The notes beneath the pieces were generated by a model. It searched no databases, had not been told where the DNA came from, and saw only the letters and a program-made list of their open reading frames with translations. Shown here piece after piece: positions 25,729 to 34,541 of a stretch of DNA of 64,000 nt; positions within the stretch are counted from its first letter, which is position 1, and each line of letters opens with the position of its first letter. The stretch is from Polyangiaceae bacterium. Its GTDB lineage: Bacteria; Myxococcota_A; Polyangia; Polyangiales; Polyangiaceae. Where the stretch lies: assembly GCA_013361525.1 (NCBI GenBank), contig JABFXY010000034.1, positions 1-64,000 of the forward strand. The letters run 5' to 3'. The translations under genes and the position numbers were made by a program.

Positions 25729-26307
25729 TCATCCGGGCGGAAGAAACACCATCGGGATCGTCACGGTCGCGCCCGGTTTGTCCGCAGTCGGGAACAGCGT
25801 GGCAGAGACCTCGCGAACGATACAGAGAACCAATTGGTCAGGTGCGTTCGACGGTCCGTGATTGGTAGAGAGCACATCGCCCTTCGGCCCTACTTCGACG
25901 ACCAGCGTCAGCTCCCCGGCGATGCCCGGGTCGGTTTGCAGAGCACGCGCGTAACAACGCCGAAGCCTGGGTCGCAAACGCGCAACGACGGTTCCGGCGC
26001 CGGTCACACCGTCCGCGGTGGCCGTCCCGAGCACGACATTCCCGTTCCGATTCTTGGTGGTCGGCCCTACGGACGAGTGATTCTCGTTCTCCGGACTACT
26101 GCCGACGACCGTTGCGTCCGAGCTCGCCGTCGCCTCGACGGGCGGGGTGTCCGTCACGGGCTCCGCCGACGACGCAACAGAGGCGGAGATCACCTGCGTC
26201 GCCGCACCGGCAATTGGCTTCGCCGAAGCAGCGTCGGAAGCCGAGCCGCAGGCATTCCCCGTCGACGCCAGCCATAGGGTCAGCAAGAGAATGCGGCTTG
26301 ATCTCAC
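25729..26307 (-). CDS. lipoprotein with AgmX/PglI-type C-terminal domain
   Basis: A 192-aa protein. The signal peptide ends in STGNAC; the middle 90 residues are low-complexity Ala/Ser/Thr/Val. The last 85 residues match the AgmX/PglI C-terminal (TonB-like) domain: ARLRPRLRRCYARALQTDPGIAGELTLVVEVGPKGDVLSTNHG, then LCIVREVSATLFPT and TVTIPMVF. In Myxococcus this domain occurs in gliding-motility and spore-coat proteins (AgmX, PglI). Here it is a single domain on a small lipoprotein. It may bind envelope components. No TonB box is present. Confidence 0.8.
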   Translation of the reverse strand: MRSSRILLLTLWLASTGNACGSASDAASAKPIAGAATQVISASVASSAEPVTDTPPVEATASSDATVVGSSPENENHSSVGPTTKNRNGNVVLGTATADGVTGAGTVVARLRPRLRRCYARALQTDPGIAGELTLVVEVGPKGDVLSTNHGPSNAPDQLVLCIVREVSATLFPTADKPGATVTIPMVFLPPG

Positions 26308-26382
26308 GCGGCCATTCTAAGCGGCGCCGGCACGGTCGTTGCAGCCGGTTTCCTGAGTCTCGAGCAAAGCAACGGAGCGGCC

Positions 26383-26727
26383 ATGACGCAGTGGACGTAC
26401 GAGAACCTGGGGGCGGCCCGTGAGCGCGTGCAGAGCTTGCTCGAAGACCTGCACCTGGACGCGTATCTGTTCGGTGTCGAGCCACGCGACGGCCGTTGGG
26501 AGGTGCGCGTCGAGTACGCCATATCGCTGGGCTGGCGAACGGCGATCCTGGCGGTCGAAGAGAGCGCGCTCGCTCAATCGGCGACCAATACACGGGTGCG
26601 ACGCAATCTCCTCAACGCGTGGCGTGAAGCTCTCTCTGGCGCGAAGCTCGCCCCGCTCGAGCGCACGCGCGCGAATCGTGCCGGAGCTGGGAACGGAGCC
26701 CACCATTTCGGTCCAGCAAGACGCTGA
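26383..26727 (+). CDS. hypothetical protein, about 114 aa
   Basis: Starts at the ATG at 26383. The first 90 residues look real, with alternating amphipathic helices and a strand pair (DGRWEVRVEYAISLGWRTAILAVEES). The last 25 residues are Arg/Gly-rich and could be beyond the true end of a family core. It has no signal peptide and no known domain. It is divergent from the AgmX-type lipoprotein, with 75 bp between. Moderate confidence, since codon bias fits but no family is recognised. Confidence 0.55.
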   Translation: MTQWTYENLGAARERVQSLLEDLHLDAYLFGVEPRDGRWEVRVEYAISLGWRTAILAVEESALAQSATNTRVRRNLLNAWREALSGAKLAPLERTRANRAGAGNGAHHFGPARR

Positions 26728-26797
26728 CTCATTGCATCGCAGGGCGCCGCGCTCGCACCCGATTGCAGAAGACTCGGAGTCCTGCGATGTTGCGACC

Positions 26798-27133
26798 ATG
26801 ACTTTGAAACGATCGCTTTCGATTGCGGTGCTCGGCTCCTTCACCCTCTTCGCCTTCGCCGCCTGCGAAGAGGAAGCAGGAGTCGACGGGGACCCCTGCG
26901 CGGACGGATCCGAGTGTGAGAGCAGGCTCTGCTTCATCGCGGTTTCGGGTGAGCCGGGCGAGTGCCGCGCGGTCCCCTCGAGCTGCGAGGAAAACCCGTC
27001 CTGCACCCAAAGCACATGTTTGGAAGGGATCGAGAGCGAGTGCACCGGCAGCGGCTCCTCGTGTCTCAGCGTCGCCGGCACCGTCACGATCGAGTGCTCT
27101 ACGCCGAGCAATGATGGCGGCGGCGGCGCCTGA
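26798..27133 (+). CDS. Cys-rich small lipoprotein
   Basis: A 111-aa protein from the ATG at 26798. The signal is MTLKRSLSIAVLGSFTLFAF followed by AAC as the lipobox Cys. The mature region has about ten Cys in pairs (CADGSECESRLC and CEENPSCTQSTC), the spacing seen in disulphide-knotted surface proteins of myxobacteria. The C-terminus ends in a short Gly run. It stands alone between other small genes. Function unknown. Confidence 0.8.
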   Translation: MTLKRSLSIAVLGSFTLFAFAACEEEAGVDGDPCADGSECESRLCFIAVSGEPGECRAVPSSCEENPSCTQSTCLEGIESECTGSGSSCLSVAGTVTIECSTPSNDGGGGA

Positions 27134-27183
27134 GCCGTCACTGAGGTGTCGGCTGAGAACGGCCGGTGACGTAGTCTGAAACG

Positions 27184-27717
27184 CTACAGCCGCTTCGCGA
27201 GCACGACACTGCGATAGTTCGTCTCGTCCCATTGCACCGTGTCGACGATCTCGTACCCGCGGCGTACGTACATCTCGACGAGCTGGGTCGCGCGCTCGGA
27301 CGTGTCGCAGGCGATTCGAGCGCCGCCGAGCGCTTTCGCGCGGCCCTCGACGTGGTCCATCAGGGCTTTGCCTATTCCGCGACCTTTGTGCACGGGCTCG
27401 ATGCCGAGCTGCTCGAAAGCGTACACGCCGGGATCGGCGTAGAGCTTCACGCGATCGTGGATCGCGCACGGGCCCGGGCTGCGAAGTGTAATCGTCCCGA
27501 CGATGACGCCGTCGAGCTCGGCGACATAGCACTCCCCGCCGAGCGCGCGCTGCTTCGTCTCGTCTTCTGTCTGCTGCGTCGCACCGAACCGCAAGCCTGC
27601 CGCGGCCAGCGGTGCATAGGCGCGGTGAAGCAACGTCGTCAGCTCGGCGAAGGAGTCGCCTTCTTCGAGGCGTCGGATGACGAGTTGCTCGCGTTGCATT
27701 GTGCCGATGATATTCAT
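27184..27717 (-). CDS. GNAT-family N-acetyltransferase
   Basis: A 177-aa protein from the ATG at 27715-27717 (a second start at 27697-27699 is possible). It shows the GNAT pattern: an N-terminal strand-helix lead, VAELDGVIVGTITLRSP (beta 4), the acetyl-CoA motif QLGIEPVHKGRGIGKALMDHVE (R/Q-x-x-G-x-G), then GARIACDTSERATQLVEMYVRRGYEIVD with the conserved Tyr. Substrate unknown. It is divergent from the M29-like gene across 48 bp. Confidence 0.92.
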   Translation of the reverse strand: MNIIGTMQREQLVIRRLEEGDSFAELTTLLHRAYAPLAAAGLRFGATQQTEDETKQRALGGECYVAELDGVIVGTITLRSPGPCAIHDRVKLYADPGVYAFEQLGIEPVHKGRGIGKALMDHVEGRAKALGGARIACDTSERATQLVEMYVRRGYEIVDTVQWDETNYRSVVLAKRL

Positions 27718-27765
27718 CGACGGCGGAGCGTCACCGTCGCGCGCAATCGGCTACACTGACAGGTC

Positions 27766-28788
27766 GTGGTAACGCCCTCCGCGCTCGAGCTAGGCGCCCA
27801 GAACGTCGTCCAGAGCTACCTCGCTGCACGCCCTGGGGAGGTGCTCGTCATCGTCCACAACAAGGCGGAGGAGCTCGTCGGTTTGCTGCGCAGAGCAGCT
27901 TCGGACGCCGATGTTTCGACCGACGTCATCTCGGCCGAAGAGCTCTCGCGGATGGGCCAAGGGCTCGCTGGCGCGAGCGTCGACAGAGCCATGTCTCGTG
28001 GCGGCCCCGTCATTTGGATTGCCGAGCCGGGCCTTCCGAACTGGGTCGTGCATATGGTGAAGAACCGCGCCAACCGGCACCAGTGCCGCCATCTGCACGT
28101 CCCGCACGCCGACCGCCGGCTATTCGAGCAGAGCATTCGGGCCGCTCCCGACGAGCTCGCGGCGATCAATCAACGGGTCGTTCGCTTGCTTTCGGCGGCA
28201 GCAACGATAACCGTGACGAGCCAAGCCGGCACCGATTTGGAGATTCGCCTCGACCCACGCTTCCCGCTCGTGGAGCTCTGCGGTCGGCCCGCCCCCGGGG
28301 AGACGCATTGGCTACCGGCCGGCCAGGTCTATACCCATCCCGTGAGCGTCACCGGAACGTTCGTGGCCGATAGGGGGGTGCTCATTGCCGGGTCGTCGTC
28401 GGAACGATCCATCGGGCGCGCGCATCCTGGGCGCTTCGAGCTGACACGTGGGTTCGTTCGAGCAGCAACCTGCGATATCCCGTCCGAGCAAGCGGCGCTC
28501 GACGAATACTTCGCCAGCGATACCCATGCACGGCGGGTCGCATCCGTGATCGTTCCCACGAACTACCTGGTTCGTGCCGAAATCGGGCATCGCGCGCAAG
28601 ACGGGCTATTGCCGGGCCTCAACATGAACTTGGGGTTTGCCGACGACGCCACGCACGCACCCTTCAAAACGACGGTGCAAATGTGCCTTTACGCGCGCAA
28701 TCTAACGGTCATGGCGGACGACCGCGTCCTCGTCCAAAAAGGGCGATTTACGCCGCTCGTGCTACAGGGCGAATCCCCCTTTCGTTGA
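27766..28788 (+). CDS. M29-like aminopeptidase-related protein (metal site unclear)
   Basis: A 340-aa protein from a GTG at 27766. The outline follows family M29 (AmpS/PepT-type) aminopeptidases: GQNVVQSYLAARPGEVLVIVHNKAEELV as the N-terminal fold, LEIRLDPRFPLVELCGRPAPGETHWLPAGQVYTHPVSVTGTF in the middle, and a C-terminal stretch like the metal-binding end, with GLLPGLNMNLGFADDATHAPFK and VMADDRVLVQKGRF. The usual E-x-G-x-G/N and H-x-D ligands of M29 are only partly present, with N and A in places where Glu or Gly would be expected, so the enzyme may be altered. Related proteins are often annotated as leucyl aminopeptidases. Confidence 0.7.
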   Translation: MVTPSALELGAQNVVQSYLAARPGEVLVIVHNKAEELVGLLRRAASDADVSTDVISAEELSRMGQGLAGASVDRAMSRGGPVIWIAEPGLPNWVVHMVKNRANRHQCRHLHVPHADRRLFEQSIRAAPDELAAINQRVVRLLSAAATITVTSQAGTDLEIRLDPRFPLVELCGRPAPGETHWLPAGQVYTHPVSVTGTFVADRGVLIAGSSSERSIGRAHPGRFELTRGFVRAATCDIPSEQAALDEYFASDTHARRVASVIVPTNYLVRAEIGHRAQDGLLPGLNMNLGFADDATHAPFKTTVQMCLYARNLTVMADDRVLVQKGRFTPLVLQGESPFR

Positions 28789-28801
28789 CGCAGCCCGCTA
28801 T

Positions 28802-29710
28802 TCAGAAGGAGTACGTCACCTTGGTCTGCTCGGTGGCGGTCCCCTTCATGCTGTCGACGCCGTTGGGAAATACGTTTTCGAGCTCGTCGTTGAAGTCACT
28901 CGCGACGAGCAATCCCGTGTCGGCGCGAAGCTCCATCGTGCCCTTCCGCTTGGACTTCTTCTTGCCGAGCTTCTTGTCGTTGCCCTCATTCGTCTGCTCG
29001 ACGTCGAGCACGACGATCTTCTTGCCACCTTCGTCGCGGATCGCCTTCACTTTCATGGATATCGTCACGGTGGGCTTTTCGCCGTCGTCGGTGTCGGCCA
29101 TCTGCTCCGCGAGGGCCTTCGCGAAATCGTCCAGCGAGTCGCCGACCTTCACCTTGTCCGGGAGCGCAGCGAGCGCATCTTTCGGCTCGGCGAAGTGTCG
29201 GTAATGCGGCTCGACATCTTTGCGTTCCTCCGGCGTCAGCGCCGCTCCGTCTTCACGTGTCACCGACGTCGCGCCGTTCTTCGCCTCGACGATGTACGTC
29301 TTTCCAGCCGTGGGGGACGAACGGTCCATGTTCGAGCCGCCGATCGCCGATTTTCTCTCGTTGGCGGTGTACGTGACCTTCACCTTCGAGCAGAGCTTTC
29401 CCTCGATTGCGAGGCACTCCTCCGATCGGTTGACGATATAGGTGCTGGTGCCTTCGATATCGGCGTGCCCCTTCTCCTTCGTGACCATGACGAACTTCTG
29501 CGTTCGCTCGCGCGTCGTCTTGTCGCCGGCAGCCGGATAATGCTTCGTGATCGCCACCTCGCCGGCCGCAGGAGCAGGAGCAGGCGCAGATGAGGCGGCC
29601 GTCACTGCGGTGCCGGAAGCCTGCGCCGACGCCGTCGACGCGTTCTGGTCCCCGCATGCAGCCAGCGACAACACGGAGGTGAGTAACCAAGCGGAACACT
29701 TCGAGTCCAT
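28802..29710 (-). CDS. lipoprotein, function unknown
   Basis: A 302-aa protein from the ATG at 29708-29710. The signal ends in LSLAAC; the linker is Ala/Pro/Ser-rich. The mature part is charged and beta-rich: TRERTQKFVMVTKEKGHADIEGTSTYIVNRSEECLAIEGKLCSKVKVTY. One Cys pair (ECLAIEGKLC) is likely a disulphide. It resembles DUF-type lipoproteins common in this lineage, but no specific family is recalled. It is convergent with the M29-like gene, 13 bp apart. Confidence 0.82.
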   Translation of the reverse strand: MDSKCSAWLLTSVLSLAACGDQNASTASAQASGTAVTAASSAPAPAPAAGEVAITKHYPAAGDKTTRERTQKFVMVTKEKGHADIEGTSTYIVNRSEECLAIEGKLCSKVKVTYTANERKSAIGGSNMDRSSPTAGKTYIVEAKNGATSVTREDGAALTPEERKDVEPHYRHFAEPKDALAALPDKVKVGDSLDDFAKALAEQMADTDDGEKPTVTISMKVKAIRDEGGKKIVVLDVEQTNEGNDKKLGKKKSKRKGTMELRADTGLLVASDFNDELENVFPNGVDSMKGTATEQTKVTYSF

Positions 29711-29805
29711 CGGGCGAAGCTACGTGGGTTCGACCACGGAGCCAATGGGCTCGGGGCGTCTGCGAAGACGTCGATCGCACGGCGAATCGCCCGCCAGACC
29801 CTCGT

Positions 29806-30147
29806 TCAATAGGAGGTGCCGTCTTTGCGACTGAAGATGCCGCGGCCATCGGGCCCTTTGCGGTACGCCAAATCGACGTCGGGATACTCCGCCGAGTCCT
29901 CCGGATCGCGGTTACTGATTTCGAGATAACGCGCCGGCTGGTCGCTGCGATTGACGCGGTGATGGCCATTTCGATTGTCGGCCGGAAAACCTGCGCACAT
30001 CCCGGCAGGAAGGGTCTGCTCACCCTCGACGGTGTTAGAGCACGACCTCCCCCTCCACGACGTAGACGAGCTCATCTTCGCGCGTGTGAAAGTGCCGCAT
30101 CGCGGACTCTTTACCAGGTGGCAGTGTCGTCAGGTTTACGCCTCCGC
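29806..30147 (-). pseudogene. frameshifted, 5'-truncated cupin gene remnant
   Basis: Two frames on the minus strand read as one cupin. The first, right of about 30045, gives GGVNLTTLPPGKESAMRHFHTREDELVYVVEGEVVL and then a stop. The second, continuing left from there to 29806, gives EGEQTLPAGMCAGFPADNRNGHH, VNRSDQPARYLEIS and YPDVDLAYRKGPDGRGIFSRKDGTSY. Together these are the two cupin motifs (GxxxxRHxH, ExxVYV.EG; and PAGxxAGFP, NxxxHH) of a small sugar-binding-like cupin. The join needs a one-base shift near 30045. The N-terminal part also ends abruptly at an in-frame stop near 30147. It therefore looks like a decayed gene, immediately downstream of the VWA gene. Confidence 0.7.
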
Positions 30148-30157
30148 CCCCTTTCGC

Positions 30158-31672
30158 TCATTGCGTGCTCTCGAATGCGCGCTGTGCATTCGATCGCGAC
30201 GTCGCTTTGGGCGCGTTCGGCTCGGCGGGCCTCCCAGGGGCCGGGCGCTTGAATCCGCTCGAGGCCTTGTCCAGCGACTCTTCCTGCTGGTCGAAGCTGC
30301 TCGCGACACCGCCGGCGCGGCTCGCCGGAACGGCAACGGAAGCGTCCTTCTTCGACTTCTGGACGGATTGCCGTGCTTGCTCGAGCCGCTTCTCGGCCTC
30401 GTCCACGCGACCTTCCCGAAACAGGCTGTTCGCGTCGATGAGCGCGGCCGCCGTTTCGGTGCGCTGAACGCGGTCCAGGACGACGCCGTCGATAGGCGCG
30501 ATCTTGGATGGGTCGGTCACGAGATCGATCGCGAGCGAGCCCGTCTCTTCGACGTCTTTCGCCGAGCTCAAATCGCGATACGCGACACGGATGTCCGCGA
30601 CCGTGAGCGGCCCAGCTTGCGTCGCCGGAACGCGAACTTTGAGGAGGACGGTGTTCTTCATTCCCTTGGCGAAACCGCCGAGCGGCACCGTGATGCGCGA
30701 CCCGAACCGTTGGAACTCGCGATCCGGGAGGTTCATCAGCTCGACGCCGTTTTTGAGCTCGATGTGGGCGACCGCATTCGCGGCGCGCGTCTCTTCGAGC
30801 TTCTTCGCCTCCGCCTCGAAGACGGCCGGCAAGCCGGCCTCGTTCTCGACGAAGTAATGCCCGCCGTTCGAGGAGCGGGCGATCGCCGTCATGACTTGTT
30901 CGTTGTAATCGAGCGCGACGCCGATCGTCGTAATGCTGATGCCGGAGGTCATCGCGCGGCGAGCGAGCACGTTGAACTCCTCGGGTTTGCGCATGCCCGC
31001 GGTCGGCTCGCCGTCGGAGAGAAGCAGAACGCGCTCGACGTCCGGCCGCGCTCCATTGGTCCGCGCAACCGTGAGCTGCGCCAGCGCCTCCGACAGCCCG
31101 CAGGAGATGCAGGTGTCGCCGCCCAATTGAATGCCTCGGATCGCGCTCGCGATGGTCGGGCGCGTCGAGGCGTCGATCTTCGTGGGCGGGACCACGACCT
31201 CGGTCTTCGTATCGAATGCAATGACCGAGACGCTGTCGCCGTCACGCAGCCGATCCACCGCGGCAACCGCAGCGGCGACCGCATTGGGCAGACGCGCGCC
31301 CTTCATCGAGCCGGACTTGTCGATGACGAGCGAGACGCTCGCGGCGGGCGGCGCCGTCGCGGCGCCCCCTTCACCCGGCGTGAGCTCGAGCAGGACGAAC
31401 GATTCGGAGGATTGGTTCGCGCGCATCGCGGGGTGCCCGACGCGGCCCTCCACGACCAGGGTCGAGCCGATGCGGAACTCGGTCGGAGTCTTGTCGACCC
31501 GCGGTGCGTCCGCCGACCCCGCAATGAGCTCGTCGGCTTCGTCCACGGCTTGCTGGCTGGCGGCAACGTCGCGCTTCGCCCCGAAGCCCCCTGCCGGTGT
31601 GACCGCGTACACCGCCGAGCCCACCCCCACCATGCCGGCAACGGCCAACCCGATGAACGTCGCGAGTTTCAT
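30158..31672 (-). CDS. von Willebrand factor A domain protein
   Basis: A 504-aa protein from the ATG at 31670-31672. The hydrophobic N-terminal segment (MKLATFIGLAVAGMVGVGSAVYA) looks like a signal or anchor. The VWA domain spans about residues 108-290: metal-ion-dependent adhesion site DKSGS at 118-122, then the helix-strand pattern AAVAAVDRLRDGDSVSVIAFDTKTEVV, GIQLGGDTCISCGLSEALAQL and RVLLLSDGEPTAGMRKPEEF. A later helical region holds a possible coiled coil (RVDEAEKRLEQARQSVQKSKKDA). Such proteins often act in adhesion or complex assembly. A long open frame on the opposite strand is a shadow. Confidence 0.95.
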   Translation of the reverse strand: MKLATFIGLAVAGMVGVGSAVYAVTPAGGFGAKRDVAASQQAVDEADELIAGSADAPRVDKTPTEFRIGSTLVVEGRVGHPAMRANQSSESFVLLELTPGEGGAATAPPAASVSLVIDKSGSMKGARLPNAVAAAVAAVDRLRDGDSVSVIAFDTKTEVVVPPTKIDASTRPTIASAIRGIQLGGDTCISCGLSEALAQLTVARTNGARPDVERVLLLSDGEPTAGMRKPEEFNVLARRAMTSGISITTIGVALDYNEQVMTAIARSSNGGHYFVENEAGLPAVFEAEAKKLEETRAANAVAHIELKNGVELMNLPDREFQRFGSRITVPLGGFAKGMKNTVLLKVRVPATQAGPLTVADIRVAYRDLSSAKDVEETGSLAIDLVTDPSKIAPIDGVVLDRVQRTETAAALIDANSLFREGRVDEAEKRLEQARQSVQKSKKDASVAVPASRAGGVASSFDQQEESLDKASSGFKRPAPGRPAEPNAPKATSRSNAQRAFESTQ

Positions 31673-31900
31673 TCGATCGGCTCCTGATCCTCCGCCCCGC
31701 GAGTATGCGGCACGGCCCCTCGTCCCCACGAGCGCGAGGATTGTGACCGATCCGGCGTGAGATTCCGCGAACAGTGTTCGATTCCGACGTAGGCGCTCCG
31801 CAAAACCGAGGGAAGGAGCGCCGACGGTGCTCGGTTTCGCCGCAAATAGCCCCGAATGCACCGCGCGAATCCGAGGCGACGCGATCGGTGACGAGGTCGT

Positions 31901-32344
31901 ATGACGGCGCAACCAATGACCGCCCGACATGCCCGACTTCATCTCCTGCTCGCCGCCTGCGCCCTCGCAGGTTGTGGAAACAAGAACGACGCCAGCGCCT
32001 CAGCGTCGGCCTCCGCGAAAGGATTGGCCCCGACCTGCGCCGAGGTCGGCTCGGAGTACGGCGCGTTCTACGCGGACGATCTCATCAAGAGCGCGCCGCC
32101 GAACGTGAAGGTCGAGGAGCAAGCGTTCAAGAAGGGCGTCCAGGCTGCGTACATCGAGTCCTGTGAGAAGGACCAATGGGGATCGATCACGCTCGACTGC
32201 CTGAGCGCTGTCTTCAAAAAAGGCGATCCGAAGAAGCGACTCCAGCAGACCGAGGTGTGCATCGAAGCCATCGGCAAAGACAAGCTCGACCGGCTCAACA
32301 AGGCGACCGTCGATGCGATGACCAAGGCATCCGCGCCTAAGTAG
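31901..32344 (+). CDS. small lipoprotein, charged
   Basis: A 147-aa protein with an ATG at 31901 (a second at 31916). The signal ends in ALAGC. After a Ser/Ala run the mature part is a helical, Lys/Glu-rich protein with four Cys in two pairs (TCAEVGSEY, ESCEKDQWGSITLDCLS, VCIEAIGKDK). The Cys spacing suggests two disulphides. It is divergent from the VWA gene across about 230 bp. It shares no known family. Confidence 0.78.
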   Translation: MTAQPMTARHARLHLLLAACALAGCGNKNDASASASASAKGLAPTCAEVGSEYGAFYADDLIKSAPPNVKVEEQAFKKGVQAAYIESCEKDQWGSITLDCLSAVFKKGDPKKRLQQTEVCIEAIGKDKLDRLNKATVDAMTKASAPK

Positions 32345-32369
32345 CGATCGATCGACGGCGCGCCGCCGC

Positions 32370-33221
32370 TTACGACTCTTGATTGCTGATCACGGGCAGC
32401 GCGCGCGCATGACGCTTCGTCGGCGCGGACTCGACCGGGCGAGGCCGAACCTCGGGCGGGCGTACGTCCCACGCCGCGCGAACGTCGCGATCCAGCAAGT
32501 GCGTGGGCCGTACGTTGCGCAGAGCATTGAGCATCACCGCGCGAATTTGCGGATTGTGCTCCTCGAGCTGGGTGATGAGCGCCCCGACCGCGTCGCGCTT
32601 GAGGCCGTCCTGCGAGCCGCACAGATTACATGGCAAAATCGGGAACGCCTGCTCGACGGCGAGCGCGGCGATGTCCTCTTCCGCACATTCGATGAGCGGG
32701 CGAATGACCTCGAATCGCCCGTCGTCCGTCGTGTAGCGAGCCGGCATCGCCTGAAGCTTGCCGCTGTAGAAGAGGTTCAACAGAAACGTCTCCAGCGTGT
32801 CTTCGCGGTGATGCCCGAGCGCGATCTTGTTGCACCCGAGACGCTCGGCGGCGGTGTAGAGAATGCCGCGCCGCAAGCGTGAGCATAGCGAGCAGTACGT
32901 ACCGCCCGGCTCGACGTGCGACATGACGACCGAATAGGTGTCTTCCGACAGGATCTCGAAGCGGTGCCCGTTTGCCTCCAGCCACGACCGGAGCGGTGCA
33001 CCGTCGTACCCTGGTTGGCGCTGATCCAGATGGACGGCGACAAGCTCGATGCGAAAAGGAAGCTTCGCCTCCAACCGGCGGAGCAGGTGCAGCATCGAAT
33101 AGCTGTCTTTTCCGCCGCTCAGCGCGACCATGATCCGATCGCCTGCTTCGAGCAGAGCGTAGTCGGCGGACGTCTGCGCGACCTGTCGGAGGAGACGCTG
33201 TTCGATACGGCTGGGCTTCAT
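32370..33221 (-). CDS. ttcA: tRNA 2-thiocytidine biosynthesis protein TtcA
   Basis: A 283-aa protein with the ATG at 33219-33221. It installs sulphur at cytidine 32 of tRNAs with an iron-sulphur cluster. The PP-loop ATP-binding motif SGGKDS is at residues 35-40. The cluster ligands are C110 and C113 (TYCSLCSR) and C198 (LPCNLCGSQ). GHHREDTLETFLLNLFYSGKLQAMP is the typical TtcA core. The last 35 residues are a basic tail. It is the only clear tRNA-modification gene near the centre of the window. A longer in-frame extension is rejected, since the motif spacing fits this start. Confidence 0.96.
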   Translation of the reverse strand: MKPSRIEQRLLRQVAQTSADYALLEAGDRIMVALSGGKDSYSMLHLLRRLEAKLPFRIELVAVHLDQRQPGYDGAPLRSWLEANGHRFEILSEDTYSVVMSHVEPGGTYCSLCSRLRRGILYTAAERLGCNKIALGHHREDTLETFLLNLFYSGKLQAMPARYTTDDGRFEVIRPLIECAEEDIAALAVEQAFPILPCNLCGSQDGLKRDAVGALITQLEEHNPQIRAVMLNALRNVRPTHLLDRDVRAAWDVRPPEVRPRPVESAPTKRHARALPVISNQES

Positions 33222-33335
33222 TTTCGCCGAACCATGGCACGACCGCGCGGCGGGTGCGATCGGACTCGATCGGAAGCGTGAATCGCCGCTCGGCAGGCAC
33301 CCCAACCGCCGCGAGCTTGGTGTTACGTTTGGCGA

Positions 33336-34538
33336 GTGCTGGTCGCGCGGCGAGCCCCAGTACCCGTCGGGCTCGTTCGATTCACGGACCGGCCCGACTC
33401 GTACTCGATCGTGGTCAAGGTCACCTACGACATTGGCCAACCGGGTTGGGCTCCGCGCATGGTCGACGCAGATCCGCTTTCGGGCGACGCGCTCGACGAG
33501 AACGAGACGCGTACATATCCATCCGACTTCGCGCCGTTGAAGCTCACCTGCGACGTCCTCATCGTCGGCGATGCTTTGCTCGATCAGGAGACGCCGGCGC
33601 GCGTGATCGCGTCGGCGCTTTCGAAGCACGCCGTGTGTTCTGCGCTATTGGGCCCATTACCCGCGGATCCGACGGATATCCTCGCGCAGCACGCACCGCT
33701 CGATCAGCGTATTCCGTGGCCCCAATTGCCGCTCGAAGTTGGGGTCGAATACGGTGGTATTCGCCTCGCCACGATCCTTCCCGGCCCGATACCTTCGGCT
33801 GCGATCGTCTTCGGAGGCGAGCTCGCCACGGCGATCGCATTGCCATTGCATATCGACGGCATTCTGCTCGATCCGATCGAGGCGACGTGCAACGTCACGT
33901 TCCGCGGGTGTTTTCAACACGGCGGTGATCTCGCCGAGGCGCTTCTCGTCGTCGATCCGACTGCGAGCCTGACCAGCGTCGCGATCGACGAGGTCGAGTC
34001 CTGGCCTCGCACTCCGATCGATATCGACCCTCAGGCCGAGCCCGAAGAGGACGACGCCGCGTTCGCCCCGACGCCGATCGAAGTAGAGCCCGCGCCCGAG
34101 TCGCAAGACACCGACGTGCGACACATTCCGGCGCGAACGATCGAGATGTCGTCAGTCGCCGCGTCGCCTTCGCGCACCGAGGACGATTACGCCGATGACG
34201 ACGACGCGAAGCGAACGCTCATCTTCGAGCCCGACGAATCCGCGGCGCAAACGGTCCCGCGCACCCTTCCGCCTCCGCCGGCCGCCGAGGCCTGTGACGC
34301 AGAGCCGGCACCCGTCTCGATGAAGAGCAGCGCCCTGCCCTTCTTGAAGCCACTGCCGAACGCGAACGCCGCTGCGGTCGACCTGGGGATCGAAGACCCG
34401 CGCCGCCCTCTGCTCGTTATTGGAACGGTCGGAACACCGCTCGCCTACCCGCCGGTCCCGTTCGCGAGCTCCACCCGGGCAACGCGCGAGACGGAAAACG
34501 CCGAAGCTTTCGCGGACGAGCCTTCGGACGGCGGCTGA
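33336..34538 (+). CDS. DUF2169 N-terminal-half protein with acidic tail
   Basis: A 400-aa protein from a GTG at 33336. Residues of about 10-230 fit the first half of DUF2169: FTDRPDSYSIVVKVTYDI, DADPLSGDALDENETRTYPSDFAPLKLTCDVLIVG and HIDGILLDPIEATCNVTFRG. The rest, about 170 residues, is acidic and Pro/Ala-rich disordered sequence (PEEDDAAFAPTPIEVEPAPES, YADDDDAKRTLIFEPDES). The usual second DUF2169 half is missing. It is not next to any secretion gene, unlike the DUF2169 protein at 1534-3642. It may be an orphan adaptor or a scaffold. It starts 114 bp from the divergent ttcA. Confidence 0.75.
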   Translation: MLVARRAPVPVGLVRFTDRPDSYSIVVKVTYDIGQPGWAPRMVDADPLSGDALDENETRTYPSDFAPLKLTCDVLIVGDALLDQETPARVIASALSKHAVCSALLGPLPADPTDILAQHAPLDQRIPWPQLPLEVGVEYGGIRLATILPGPIPSAAIVFGGELATAIALPLHIDGILLDPIEATCNVTFRGCFQHGGDLAEALLVVDPTASLTSVAIDEVESWPRTPIDIDPQAEPEEDDAAFAPTPIEVEPAPESQDTDVRHIPARTIEMSSVAASPSRTEDDYADDDDAKRTLIFEPDESAAQTVPRTLPPPPAAEACDAEPAPVSMKSSALPFLKPLPNANAAAVDLGIEDPRRPLLVIGTVGTPLAYPPVPFASSTRATRETENAEAFADEPSDGG

Positions 34539-34541
34539 CAC

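Noticed and set aside
29975..31687. 570-residue open frame on the plus strand opposite the VWA gene
   Set aside because: Arg/Asp-rich shadow of a high-G+C gene with no domain; the VWA frame has a clear fold and start.
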